NCBI GenBank assembly: GCA_020349965.1
Contig: CP070705.1
Span: forward strand, 373,498-437,497
DNA: 64,000 nucleotides
From: Caldifarciminota bacterium
Lineage (GTDB): Bacteria; Hydrothermota; Tepidihabitantia; SM23-42
Direction: 5' to 3'
Positions 52,107 through 61,792 of the stretch are shown in pieces (the stretch's first letter is position 1; each line of letters opens with the position of its first letter). A program made the translations under genes and the position numbers. The notes beneath the pieces were generated by a model that saw only the letters and a program-made list of their open reading frames with translations, was not told the DNA's origin and ran no database searches.

Positions 52107-55100
52107 ATGAAAGAAGAAAAAACCTCAAGCGAACGGATTTCCCGACGGCCACTCAGCATACGCGGCAAGATGGTACTCAGCTTCAGCATACTTTTCGCCC
52201 TAACCTTCATAATCGCAAACTTGATCGCCATGTTCGGCATTCCCTTCAGTTCTTTCAGAGGGACGTACAGATTAGAGCGCGACCAGGCATTACGCGACCT
52301 TGATTTCATCGCCGGGCTCAAGCACGAACGACTCGAGATGTGGATCAAAGAACGGAAGGCTAACTTACAGATGATCACCCATTGCGAGAAGATCATCGGT
52401 TCGGTCAAAGGTCTGAAGCAAACGATGGTCGAGAAAAACCTGAGACCCGATAAGCCTACGTTCAAGTCCGATATGCAGCGTGAGAACCATTATTCAATTC
52501 TCCGCCGTGAACTGCAGATGATGCAAGACATGTACGGCGAATACAATACGCTGTGCATTATCGATCCAGGGCTCGGAATCTGCATTGTATCGACGGACAC
52601 GACCCGCGTGGGCAGACGCGTTTATCATAAGAGGTTCATTCGCGAGGCGCTCGAAACCGGACATGGCGAAGCGGTCGACCTTGAGCTGCATCCTGCATCG
52701 CGAAAGCCGAGTCTTGCATTCACGCGTCTTATCGCGGATGCCGCGGAAAACCCGGTGGGCATTTTAGTCGCGCACGTTGATGCCGATGCTTTCGTCAAAC
52801 CAATGCTCTATGTCGGCGAAGAAATCGGCAAGACCGAAGAAGTCATGATCCTCGACGAAAGTGCACGACCCCTTGTTCAGCTGAAACATCCCCTGGCCGA
52901 CGGCTCAAGGGCCGATATGCTCATCGATAGCATCATGACCGAGGATGCTAAACTGGCGATGAATGGCGAGAGCGGCGTAATGAGAACGAAGGATTACCGT
53001 GGCGTGCACGTCATGGCTGCGTACCGATTCGTCCCGATCACTCCCTACAGAGGGATTGGGTTGATCGTGAAGCGCGATGAATCCGAGATCACGATGAGCA
53101 TTCTGACAAGGATGGGTTATTCTCTTGCCGTAGCGTTGTGCGGCCTCTTGGTCGCGCTCGTCCTCACATCGTGGAATGCCACGCGGATATCAGAGCCCAT
53201 CATCAAGCTGAGCAACACAGCGCGGGCGGTCGAAGCCGGCGACCTCACGGCGAGAGCTTCAGCAACGACCGGCGATGAGGTCGGTACGCTGGCGGCGGTC
53301 TTCAATTCCATGCTCAATCAGATCCAGCAGTGGCATGTGGAACTCGAAAAAGAGGTCGAGGTGCGGAGCAAGGCGCTTAGAAAGATCAACGAAGAATTGG
53401 AATTCAGGATTGCGAAGCACAAAAGTACAGAGATTGCTTTAAGGGAAAGCAAAAATTTCACCGAGAGGCTCATTAACTTGATGAAGGACGGGTTTTCTGT
53501 TATCGACCCAAACGGGGTCCACCTCAGCGTGAACGCGGCACTCTGCCAGATGACGGGGTTCACAGAAGACGAACTGATCGGTATTGGGCTGCCTCACCCT
53601 TATTGGCCCGAAGAAGAAATAGATAGGATCATGGAAACTTTCCAAAAAACACTTGCAGGCGAATTCGACGATTTTGAACTTATTTTCAAGCGAAAGAACG
53701 GTGAACGTTTTCCAGTACTAGTAAGTCCATCATGCACTGAAGATGCGCAGGGTAACGTGAAAGTCTACTTCGCCACGCACAAAGACATTTCTGAACGCAA
53801 GAGAGCGCTGGAGGCGTTACAGCAGAGCGAAGAAAAATACCGTATGCATTTTGAGAACGCCTCAGATGTCATTTACTCAATTGACCGGAATCTGAGAATC
53901 CTCAGCGTCTCGCCATCAGTCGAAAGAATACTGGGCTACAAAGTCAAGGACCTCGTCGGAAAGAATATCGCCAAACTTAATCTCATCGCACCCGAGTACC
54001 TCGATTCCGTGTCCTATGATATTGGTCGAATATTACAGGGTGAACAAATCCCATCATCAGTATATGAATTCCTGACAAAGGGCGGTTCCCGTAAGTTTGG
54101 TGAAGTAAGCGGTGCACCATTATATCGCAACCGCAAGATTGTCGGAATTGTCTCGGTGGCCAGAGATATAACCGAGCGAAAGAACGCCGAAGAAGAAGTC
54201 AGAAAGGTGAACCGAGCACTGAGAATTCTCAGTAACTGCAACATGGCCCTTGTGCGGACAACAGATGAGAAGGATTTACTGAAGGGCATCTGCAAGCTGA
54301 TTGTCGAAATCGGCGGATACCCGCTTGCGTGGGTCGGATATGCTCAGAACGATGACCACAGGACAATAAAATGCGTCGCCCAAGCAGGCAGCAAGAGTAA
54401 ATACGCGAACCACTTCAAGGCAACATGGGGAGATAAACGCACTGGCCGCAATCCGTTCGGAATCGCAATCCGCACGGGGAAGTATTACCTCTGTCGCGAA
54501 ATAGACAAAGACATGAATTGCGCGGCAAACCGGGCTGCCTCGATCAAGGCCGGATGTAAATCACTCATTGCCTTGCCAATGATGAACAAGGATACAGTTC
54601 TCGGCGTATTGAGCATTCATGCGACCGAAGCCAATGCCTTCGACGAAAGAGAAATTGCCCTGCTGCAAGAACTTGCTGAGGATCTGTCATATGGCATCCA
54701 GGCTCTCCGTGCCCACATCGCCCGCCAAGCTGCCAGTGAGGAGCTTGAAAGAAGTTATGTGAAATTGCGTACAACCCTCGAAGAAACGGTCAACGCGCTC
54801 GCCTCGGCCACAGAAAAACGTGATCCGTACACCGCTGGCCATCAGCGCCGGGTCACCCAGCTCGCCTGTGCGATTGCCAAAGAGATGAAGATGTCAGAAG
54901 AATCGATCGAAGGCATACGCATCGCTGGGTTGTTGCACGATATTGGCAAGATATCGGTTCCGGCCGAGATTCTGAGCAAACCAGGCAGACTGAGTGAAAG
55001 TGAATTCTCGATAATCAAACTTCACAGCGAAATTGGTTATGACATTCTGAAAACGATCAACTTCCCCTGGCCCGTCGCTCAGATTACTCTCCAGCATCAC

Positions 55101-55349
55101 GAACGTATCAATGGTTCAGGCTACCCACGCGGCCTCAGTGGCGACGAAATCCTCATTGAAGCAAAGATCCTGGCTGTAGCAGATGTCGTCGAGGCGATGT
55201 CGTCACACCGCCCTTACCGACCAGCCCGTACAATGAAAGAAACGGTCGAAGAAATATCGAGAAATCAGGACGGCCTCTACGACAGCCACGTAGCAGAAGT
55301 ATGCCTGCGTCTTTTCACAAAAAGAAGATTCAAATTCACAAAAGTCTGA
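52107..55349 (+). CDS. Transmembrane sensor with HAMP, PAS, GAF and HD-GYP domains
   Basis: 1080 aa. TM helices at ~22-42 and ~333-353 enclose a ~290-residue periplasmic sensor that looks like dCache (YGEYNTLCIIDPGLGICIVSTD). Then HAMP (354-410), PAS (~460-590), PAS (~598-730), GAF (~735-890) and an HD domain (~905-1075). The HD domain has GLLHDIGKISVP and HHERINGSGYPRGLSGDEI, so the HD-GYP signature is present with GSGYP in place of HH..GYP. HD-GYP enzymes break down c-di-GMP in the cytosol. It sits between a regulator gene and a GGDEF-like gene. Confidence 0.92.
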   Translation: MKEEKTSSERISRRPLSIRGKMVLSFSILFALTFIIANLIAMFGIPFSSFRGTYRLERDQALRDLDFIAGLKHERLEMWIKERKANLQMITHCEKIIGSVKGLKQTMVEKNLRPDKPTFKSDMQRENHYSILRRELQMMQDMYGEYNTLCIIDPGLGICIVSTDTTRVGRRVYHKRFIREALETGHGEAVDLELHPASRKPSLAFTRLIADAAENPVGILVAHVDADAFVKPMLYVGEEIGKTEEVMILDESARPLVQLKHPLADGSRADMLIDSIMTEDAKLAMNGESGVMRTKDYRGVHVMAAYRFVPITPYRGIGLIVKRDESEITMSILTRMGYSLAVALCGLLVALVLTSWNATRISEPIIKLSNTARAVEAGDLTARASATTGDEVGTLAAVFNSMLNQIQQWHVELEKEVEVRSKALRKINEELEFRIAKHKSTEIALRESKNFTERLINLMKDGFSVIDPNGVHLSVNAALCQMTGFTEDELIGIGLPHPYWPEEEIDRIMETFQKTLAGEFDDFELIFKRKNGERFPVLVSPSCTEDAQGNVKVYFATHKDISERKRALEALQQSEEKYRMHFENASDVIYSIDRNLRILSVSPSVERILGYKVKDLVGKNIAKLNLIAPEYLDSVSYDIGRILQGEQIPSSVYEFLTKGGSRKFGEVSGAPLYRNRKIVGIVSVARDITERKNAEEEVRKVNRALRILSNCNMALVRTTDEKDLLKGICKLIVEIGGYPLAWVGYAQNDDHRTIKCVAQAGSKSKYANHFKATWGDKRTGRNPFGIAIRTGKYYLCREIDKDMNCAANRAASIKAGCKSLIALPMMNKDTVLGVLSIHATEANAFDEREIALLQELAEDLSYGIQALRAHIARQAASEELERSYVKLRTTLEETVNALASATEKRDPYTAGHQRRVTQLACAIAKEMKMSEESIEGIRIAGLLHDIGKISVPAEILSKPGRLSESEFSIIKLHSEIGYDILKTINFPWPVAQITLQHHERINGSGYPRGLSGDEILIEAKILAVADVVEAMSSHRPYRPARTMKETVEEISRNQDGLYDSHVAEVCLRLFTKRRFKFTKV

Positions 55350-55384
55350 CAAATAGAGAAAGCAATGCACCAGGGCACGTACTT

Positions 55385-56731
55385 ATGAAACCCAGTAGGC
55401 GTCAGACCACCAGCTACAGCACCCCATCATCCAAGGGTACGCACTTAGGTATAGATAAGATTATGCAACGCCCAGACAACATACGTCGATTCCTGGACAT
55501 CCTCACAACAATGATAGTATGGTTCGATAAGAATGGTCGCGTGGTATTGATCAACAAGCTCGCCTGCAAGATTCTCGAATACGGAAAAAAAGAAATTATT
55601 GGCAAAAACTGGTTTGAAAGTTTCCTACCGGAGAACGCAAGAGACGATGCGCGAAAAATCTTCACACGCCTGATCCAGGGTAAGACTAATACTGCCAAAT
55701 ACACTCAGCACAATGTTATTACTAAAACCGGAGCGGAAAGAACGATTGCGTGGCACAGCGCCACATTCAAAGATGAATCAGGCCAGATCGCCGGAACATT
55801 CAATTGCGGCATCGATGTAACGAAATGTCGAAGAATCGAGAGTGATCCGGCAGTTTCAAAGGAGAATTTTATATTACCGATCGAAAGTTCTACTGACGCC
55901 TTCTTCCTCGCCGACATTAAAGGTAACTTCAAGCACTTCAACAGAAACTTTGTTGACCTATTCGGCTATACTTCTGTAGAAATGAAAGCAAAATCGCTCA
56001 AGCAGCTCGTTCACCCGGATGATTTTAATAAGGTTACCCGTCACCACCTAGAACGAACCAAGGAAAAGAACATTCCCCACAAGCATGAAATCAGAGGAGT
56101 GAAGAAAGACGGCACGAAAATATGGCTAGAGATGAATGTAATGCCTACGGAGGAATGTGGCGAGGTCACAGGAACACGCGCATATGTTCGGGATATATCC
56201 GAACGCAAAGAGGGAGACCGAGAATTACGTACCCTTTCAATGGTCGATGAACTAACCCGCCTATATAATCGAAAGGGTTTCCGTGTTTTCGCTGAGCAGC
56301 AAATAAGGATTGCCGATCGCACTGGCAAAGGTTTCTTCATTATACTTGCCGACCTTGACCACCTGAATGCCATCAACGAAAATCTTGGGCAAAAGTACGG
56401 TGACCAGGCGTTGAGAGATGTGGCAAACGTGTTCAGTCAAAGCTTTCGAAAATCAGATGTAATTGCCCGAATGGGAGACGATGAATTCGCAGTGGTCGCG
56501 GCCGATGCGCTGAAAATCAGCGAATCGATCATTGTCGGAAGGATGTTAAGGAATATTTCAATTAAGAATTCGCAACGAAAGAAATACGACCTCGCAATAA
56601 GCGTAGGTGCAGTGTACTACGATCCAAAAAAAACTTGCACCCTCGACGATCTGCTCGGACAAGCAGAACAGAAGATGTACGAGCACAAAAAGATCAAGCG
56701 CGAAATGAAACAAAATAGCCGAACCTCATAG
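55385..56731 (+). CDS. PAS-PAS-GGDEF-like protein with altered GDDEF motif
   Basis: 448 aa from ATG 55385; an ATG at 55301 would overlap the HD-GYP gene by 49 bases and add 28 Arg/His-rich residues. Two PAS domains (about 30-150 and 160-280 from this start) precede a GGDEF domain (~285-445). The signature loop reads ARMGDDEFAVV, i.e. GDDEF rather than GGDEF, near residue 363. The second Gly is normally needed for GTP binding, so cyclase activity is uncertain; it may be a receptor or regulator. DLDHLNAINENLGQKYGDQAL is otherwise normal. Confidence 0.88.
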   Translation: MKPSRRQTTSYSTPSSKGTHLGIDKIMQRPDNIRRFLDILTTMIVWFDKNGRVVLINKLACKILEYGKKEIIGKNWFESFLPENARDDARKIFTRLIQGKTNTAKYTQHNVITKTGAERTIAWHSATFKDESGQIAGTFNCGIDVTKCRRIESDPAVSKENFILPIESSTDAFFLADIKGNFKHFNRNFVDLFGYTSVEMKAKSLKQLVHPDDFNKVTRHHLERTKEKNIPHKHEIRGVKKDGTKIWLEMNVMPTEECGEVTGTRAYVRDISERKEGDRELRTLSMVDELTRLYNRKGFRVFAEQQIRIADRTGKGFFIILADLDHLNAINENLGQKYGDQALRDVANVFSQSFRKSDVIARMGDDEFAVVAADALKISESIIVGRMLRNISIKNSQRKKYDLAISVGAVYYDPKKTCTLDDLLGQAEQKMYEHKKIKREMKQNSRTS

Positions 56732-56754
56732 ACAATCTTCAAGCTGTCCTTGTA

Positions 56755-56782
56755 TTGACAACCGACCTGATATTCATATATT
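56755..56782 (+). promoter_or_regulatory. Promoter candidate in the gap before the propeller protein
   Basis: TTGACA (56755-56760), a 16-base spacer, then TATATT (56777-56782). The 283-base gap (56732-57014) also has TATAAT at 56794-56799 and TTGACG at 56855-56860; no RNA gene was recognised. Confidence 0.5.
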
Positions 56783-57014
56783 TAATATGCTTGTATAATA
56801 TCTGTTCCGTTACGCGACCGAAATAATGTTATGATACAGGTAGCTCTAATGCGGTTGACGTAATTACTGTACTACATCTACAATTTTTTGTGCGTACGAT
56901 TTTTGATCTGCGTATGTGATTGGCAAAATAAAGCGGAGTATAAACCCGTAGCCTGAATTACAAGAGAACGGACCATTATGCCATGTCCAGGTTACGGCAA
57001 CAAAGGGAGGAATG

Positions 57015-59774
57015 ATGTATTTCCAATTTAAAACGTGGCTGATCCTTATTTTTCTTAGTGCAAACATGGTGATCGGATCAGCCAACCCAGCTGCCTCAAT
57101 TAGCAGTATCGAGATCGAAAAAGAATATGTGATCCGTGACGGCAGCAGATTCTCATGGATAAAAGTTGGAACATTGGAGGAATTGCCTGAACCGATACCC
57201 CACCCCATTCCCGCACCACGTAGGAATCTGTCGGGAATAAGGACACCTGATTCTTTCCCCTCGCCGGATGATGCGCCCTGGGGGCTGGCACCGGGTATCA
57301 ATTGTATATGGCTCTCAGATATCGATGCAGCAACTATCTACAAGATAAATCCCGTGAATGGTGCTGTTCTTACGCAATTTGCCGCCCCGGATCTCTGGAC
57401 CAAAGACCTCGCGTTTGACGGCGAATACCTTTGGGTTAGCGGTAACATGCAGAGTGATATATACAAGATCGATACGCTGAACGGCACAGTGATGGGCGCC
57501 TACAGTAGTCCTTCGCTGAACCCATTAGGACTGACCTATGATGGTTCGTATCTCTGGCATGCTGCGCATCCCGGCACAAACACAGAACCCACACAGATAT
57601 ACAAGATCGACCCGGCAAATGGCCAGGTTATAACCTCATTTCCCCTGCCGTTTGAGTGGGCGAATGGACTGGCATACATGGATGGGTACTTGCTCGCCAG
57701 TGATACTGATCTCGGGATTATTTATAAAATCGATCCGAACACAGGGCAGATCGTAGATGCCTACGGAGCTGCAAGAGATAATCCTCTGGGACTTGCGTAT
57801 GACGGTACCAACATCTGGAATGTTGACGACCTGTTTGATTTTCTGTACTGGTACACTCCTGGAGGTGCGCCACTCGCGGTCGCCATGAACCAACCGCTCA
57901 TGATACATACATACCCGACCTATCAGCCGATTTCTGTTATCGGAACAGTTCAAGGTTCGGATCTCATTTCGTGGGGTGTTGAATATGCCCAAGGTGAGCC
58001 GCCGGGAACATGGAACCTCATCGGAAGCATGCAATACTTGCCGCAGGTTTATGATACACTCGTACAGTGGGATGCGAGCGGTCTTGCTCAGGATCATTAC
58101 CGGCTCAGAATCCATGTCACATGTGGTTCTGGTGTGGACACGTCACATCAGGTGAGTTTCTCCCTCGATCCAGATATCATGGACGGATGGCCCATAGAGT
58201 ATCCAAATATCTCGCCGATCGCTGTCGCTGATCTGGGTGACGGAGGGACACACGAAATAATTGCTGGTATAGACCATAACAATGAAATGGACTGTTATGT
58301 TACAGCCTGGGATCTATCCGGCAACAATGTGTGGCAATCGCCGGATGGCATAAATAACTCCCATAAACCTGTCTCCGTGGGGAATACGGATTGTACTGGT
58401 CTCTGTGAGATAGTCACCGGATATCCAACCCAGACGACAGGACTCGATTCGTGTCCGGTATATGTCATGACCTACGGTGCAGGAATATATCCAAACTGGC
58501 CACAGTATGGAATAAAGGCTGGCTATTATTGGAACACAATGGTACCGATACTATTTGATATTGACGCAGACACAGACCTCGAGATTTTCACTGGAGGACT
58601 TGAACTCCATGGATGGCATCATAACGGCATACCATATAGCGGCGCATTCATCGGCTCGACCGTTTCGGATCCGGCGATCGGGGACATCGATTGTGATAAT
58701 TTCGACGATTTCGTCTTCATGGACAGTAACTCCCTGGACGTCCGCGACAGATATGGAAATTCCCTCGCCGGGTTTCCCGTTTCAATGCCAGCTGGTATTA
58801 GCGCGACATTCCCGGTGATCGGCGACGTCGACAACGATAGTGTACCCGAGATTATTCTGGCGCTCGATGACATGAAGGTCTATGTAGTCGACTCCGGCGG
58901 AACCATACTTCCAGGCTGGCCTCAAACAATTAACGGCTCCTACTCAAATTCACCCGTGGTCGGAGACATCGATAATGATAATGACCTCGAGATCGTTGTC
59001 GTAAGTGGTATGTTTCCTCAATACTCACGTGTCACCGTATTCGAACACACCGGCAGTACCTACTCTGGCTGGCCCAATCATCTCAACGACAGGGTATTCC
59101 GTTATTTCAACATGCCCGTGATAGGTGATGTTAATGGAGATAGCATGCCTGATGTTATCATGGGTTATGAAAGTGTCGATGGGTACGAGGAATTATATGC
59201 GTGGGATAATAATGGCGACGTCCTTGCCGGCTGGCCTAAATTGCTGACTGACATTTATGGCTATGGCATCACCGGTTCACCTGTGCTCGGGGATTTTGAC
59301 AATGATGGCAATGTCAATATAGCGGTCAGCTCGAATGTATATTGGGTGGGGAATTCAGAGATTTATGTTTGGGATCTACCGTTCCCCTATCTAGAAAGTG
59401 CGATGGAATGGCCGTGCTTCCGGCACGATCTATACCGGACGGCAAATTATCACCATATTGAAGCGGTTGGTATCCTGGAACACGGCAATGACCGGAGTAT
59501 ATATGAGGCATTCGGCATGACAGTACACCCGTCTGTGAGCAGCAATATTGTGCGCATCACAACGCACATACCATCAGGCCGCGGGACCGGTCAAATTTCG
59601 ATATACGACGCGACCGGTCGTCGCGTGCACAACCACACTCACGTTGAGGCGGGTGCACACGAGGAGATCATCGACTTCACTGCATTGAATAAAAAAGGCA
59701 GTAACGGTGTATATTTTATCCTGCTCCGTTCAGCCGAGTCAATAACGGCCCAGAAGGTCGTTATCGTTCAATGA
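57015..59774 (+). CDS. Secreted beta-propeller/FG-GAP protein with C-terminal sorting domain
   Basis: 919 aa from ATG 57015 (AGGGAGG fits this better than ATG 57012). A signal peptide of ~22 residues is followed by a six-bladed propeller-like part (~85-280: repeats with IYKIDPxNGxVxxxF and GLAYDGxYLW). FG-GAP/VCBS-type repeats follow (~385-790: GDIDNDNDLEIVVVSG, GDVNGDSMPDVIMGY, calcium-binding DxDxDxxxD). The last ~75 residues (ISIYDATGRRVHNHTH...GVYFILLRSAESITAQKVVIVQ) are a Por/T9SS-like sorting module. It is probably an exported, cell-surface adhesin or binding protein. It converges on the serine hydrolase gene. Confidence 0.85.
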   Translation: MYFQFKTWLILIFLSANMVIGSANPAASISSIEIEKEYVIRDGSRFSWIKVGTLEELPEPIPHPIPAPRRNLSGIRTPDSFPSPDDAPWGLAPGINCIWLSDIDAATIYKINPVNGAVLTQFAAPDLWTKDLAFDGEYLWVSGNMQSDIYKIDTLNGTVMGAYSSPSLNPLGLTYDGSYLWHAAHPGTNTEPTQIYKIDPANGQVITSFPLPFEWANGLAYMDGYLLASDTDLGIIYKIDPNTGQIVDAYGAARDNPLGLAYDGTNIWNVDDLFDFLYWYTPGGAPLAVAMNQPLMIHTYPTYQPISVIGTVQGSDLISWGVEYAQGEPPGTWNLIGSMQYLPQVYDTLVQWDASGLAQDHYRLRIHVTCGSGVDTSHQVSFSLDPDIMDGWPIEYPNISPIAVADLGDGGTHEIIAGIDHNNEMDCYVTAWDLSGNNVWQSPDGINNSHKPVSVGNTDCTGLCEIVTGYPTQTTGLDSCPVYVMTYGAGIYPNWPQYGIKAGYYWNTMVPILFDIDADTDLEIFTGGLELHGWHHNGIPYSGAFIGSTVSDPAIGDIDCDNFDDFVFMDSNSLDVRDRYGNSLAGFPVSMPAGISATFPVIGDVDNDSVPEIILALDDMKVYVVDSGGTILPGWPQTINGSYSNSPVVGDIDNDNDLEIVVVSGMFPQYSRVTVFEHTGSTYSGWPNHLNDRVFRYFNMPVIGDVNGDSMPDVIMGYESVDGYEELYAWDNNGDVLAGWPKLLTDIYGYGITGSPVLGDFDNDGNVNIAVSSNVYWVGNSEIYVWDLPFPYLESAMEWPCFRHDLYRTANYHHIEAVGILEHGNDRSIYEAFGMTVHPSVSSNIVRITTHIPSGRGTGQISIYDATGRRVHNHTHVEAGAHEEIIDFTALNKKGSNGVYFILLRSAESITAQKVVIVQ

Positions 59775-59971
59775 CGGCAAAGCACCGAATGATTTCTTGG
59801 ATACTACTGTATTACATTACCCGAGATAGCGATCGGCAATTGGCCTTCGTGGCGCATCTGTCACGCATCATCGATCATGTCGTTCAGGTAAACAGATGGC
59901 GGGAATCTAGCACAAGCCGCCGGTCTCGTTATAGTATCGAGAAAATAGAGATGACTTGAATGATAGGCTAA

Positions 59972-60002
59972 AAGGGGAGTGAAAACTCAAATCACTCCCC
60001 TT
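59972..60002 (-). terminator. Terminator between convergent secreted-protein genes
   Basis: AAGGGGAGTGA (59972-59982) pairs perfectly with TCACTCCCCTT (59992-60002). Near-identical hairpins lie at 61745-61773 and 63963-63993. The 246-base gap (59775-60020) has no other feature except a partial AATCTAGCACAAG match at 59909-59921. Confidence 0.8.
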
Positions 60003-60020
60003 GTGCTATATAAATTTCTT

Positions 60021-61565
60021 TTATCGTATCAATAATAATTCTTGAGTGGCAATATAATCCCCAGTCTGGAGTTCCAAGAAATAAACGCCGCTGCTCAATC
60101 GGCAATTATCATGATCTGAACCATCCCACTTTACTGATGACTGATTACTCAATAGTCCAAAATCCTTTACCAGACGGCCTGTCGCGTCGAAGATTTTGAT
60201 GTTCGTATCATGTATCCTGTATCCTGAATCGTGAATCATGTATCTGATGATAGTAGCATATCGGAATGGATTCGGACTGATTTGAAGGGTGACAACATTT
60301 GCCCTTGATGACTCGTGCTCCTCAATTCCATATTGTTGAGCATAATCAAACAGCGCGTGCATGATCATATTGGTTCCGGGACCTGCTTCGCCATTAGTCA
60401 ACACAATGACTGCGGAACTTTCTGCGGGGCAGAACGCCGCTACCGTGCTGACGCCCCAGTCACTACCACCGTGACCCCAGAGCCATCTCCCCCCCACCAA
60501 TGCGTAATACCAAATCAATCCATAAAACCATTCTGGACTGACCTGATGCTGAATTGTCCTCATTAAATCAACAGTTGTGCTATCTAAAATCCTCACAGTA
60601 TCGATCATGCCGTACTGCATGAACATCATCAGATGTCGGGCCAATTGCGGGGCGCTGGTCCGAAGTTGACCGTCAGGGTAATCGGGATAGCCATAGTGTT
60701 GGTATGGTAGGTAGTATGAACCATTCCAATGATACGGCACAGCGATATTGTTCGTATCTAAACCCGCAAGAAACCAGGAAGTCTCATTCATGCTCAGAGG
60801 ATCGAATATTGAATCCTGGCAGTATACAGGAAAGCTATCGGCCATTTCTTCGACCAGATAACCAAGCAGAGCTACCGCTATATTGCAGTAATCATATGTA
60901 GATCCGGGAGGCCAGGTATGGAAGTTTGCCGCAGAATCATAGTAGGCACCACCTGAAATCAGGTAATCTTCAAGAAAACTACCCAACGGTATTGGAGAAT
61001 CTCCCCCCCAAACGTACAGCGGATCAATTACTGTCCAGTTGTCTTGAATACTTGAAGTATGGGTCATAAGCATACGAAATGTAATGATCGAATCTGGATA
61101 GTTAGGATTACGGACACCAAAAGGAAGATAGCCATTGATATCCTCATCCAAGTCGAAAACTCCTCGCTCCCAGAGCTGCATAATTGCAGTTGCTGTAAAT
61201 GTTTTTGAAATAGAAGCAAGCATGAACAACGTTGTATCGACGACATGAATACTATCGTCAATATTTGCATAACCATAGCAATACTGCCATATGACTTGCC
61301 CATTCTTGCATGCCCACGTAGCGACTCCTGGAATGTGATAAGACGAGCATGCATCCTGAATGAAAGTGTGTAATCCTGCGGAATCAGAAAAGAAAGGAGA
61401 CTCATCACACTCCACTAATTCCATGTCTTCTAAGTACTTAGATCGATGCTGTGCACTTTGAATGCTCTCGGAGCCCGCCCAAGGTGCGTGCAAATCACCT
61501 GCATACACAACGTCGCCCGCGAGCATGATTGTGACACTGATGACTAGCAGACAAATACGCATCAT
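60021..61565 (-). CDS. Secreted serine hydrolase (beta-lactamase family) with sorting domain
   Basis: 514 aa, start ATG 61565 behind GGAGG. Signal peptide 1-22 (ending GDVVYA). The catalytic domain (~60-400) has the SxxK motif at S118-I-S-K121 (LASISKTFTATAI), a YxN-type YCNIAVALLG and the third motif GHGGSDWG, as in class C/Pbp4*-like esterases and D-aminopeptidases. The C-terminal ~90 residues form a Por-like sorting module (FRYATIIRY, IKIFDATGRLVKDF, SSGVYFLELQTGDYIATQELLLIR). The module is interrupted by an odd in-frame insert (MIHDSGYRIHDT) encoded by 7-bp DNA repeats. Confidence 0.88.
   Translation of the reverse strand: MMRICLLVISVTIMLAGDVVYAGDLHAPWAGSESIQSAQHRSKYLEDMELVECDESPFFSDSAGLHTFIQDACSSYHIPGVATWACKNGQVIWQYCYGYANIDDSIHVVDTTLFMLASISKTFTATAIMQLWERGVFDLDEDINGYLPFGVRNPNYPDSIITFRMLMTHTSSIQDNWTVIDPLYVWGGDSPIPLGSFLEDYLISGGAYYDSAANFHTWPPGSTYDYCNIAVALLGYLVEEMADSFPVYCQDSIFDPLSMNETSWFLAGLDTNNIAVPYHWNGSYYLPYQHYGYPDYPDGQLRTSAPQLARHLMMFMQYGMIDTVRILDSTTVDLMRTIQHQVSPEWFYGLIWYYALVGGRWLWGHGGSDWGVSTVAAFCPAESSAVIVLTNGEAGPGTNMIMHALFDYAQQYGIEEHESSRANVVTLQISPNPFRYATIIRYMIHDSGYRIHDTNIKIFDATGRLVKDFGLLSNQSSVKWDGSDHDNCRLSSGVYFLELQTGDYIATQELLLIR
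60205..60246 (-). repeat. Heptanucleotide repeat inside the serine hydrolase gene
   Basis: Six 7-base units of consensus GTATCNT or GAATCNT (plus strand) lie in the codons for the sorting module, and encode MIHDSGYRIHDT on the minus strand. Since 7 is not a multiple of 3, changes in unit number would shift the frame. Confidence 0.75.
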
Positions 61566-61632
61566 ACGAACCTCCCTATTACTATACTGGATTTCTTACA
61601 AAATATCTGAATGATATATTGAATACTACTGT

Positions 61633-61661
61633 ATTATACTACTGTAGGTCGGCGCTGTCAA
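61633..61661 (-). promoter_or_regulatory. Promoter of the serine hydrolase gene
   Basis: Minus strand: TTGACA (61661-61656), a 17-base spacer, then TATAAT (61638-61633). The surrounding ~80 bases are similar to 63546-63630. Confidence 0.8.
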
Positions 61662-61744
61662 GTAGTAATTTTGGTACACTATAGTCCCGTTGCATATATT
61701 GGAATATGACAGACAAGAGCGGGGAATCTGGCACAAGAAAAGAG

Positions 61745-61773
61745 AGGGGAGCGACCGCGCAAATCACTCCCCT
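61745..61773 (-). terminator. Terminator after the beta-helix gene
   Basis: AGGGGAGCGA and TCACTCCCCT pair with one mismatch, about 20 bases after the stop at 61793. It is part of a repeat (61725-61782) with a copy at 63943-64000. Confidence 0.7.
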
Positions 61774-61792
61774 TGTGCTACACTTCTGGTCT

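Noticed and set aside
56860..57011. c-di-GMP riboswitch before the propeller protein, suggested by the nearby signalling genes
   Set aside because: The conserved GEMM core sequences could not be found in this stretch.
59771..59959. 62-aa plus-strand frame after the propeller protein
   Set aside because: No ribosome site, no motif, ends just before a terminator; probably not a gene.
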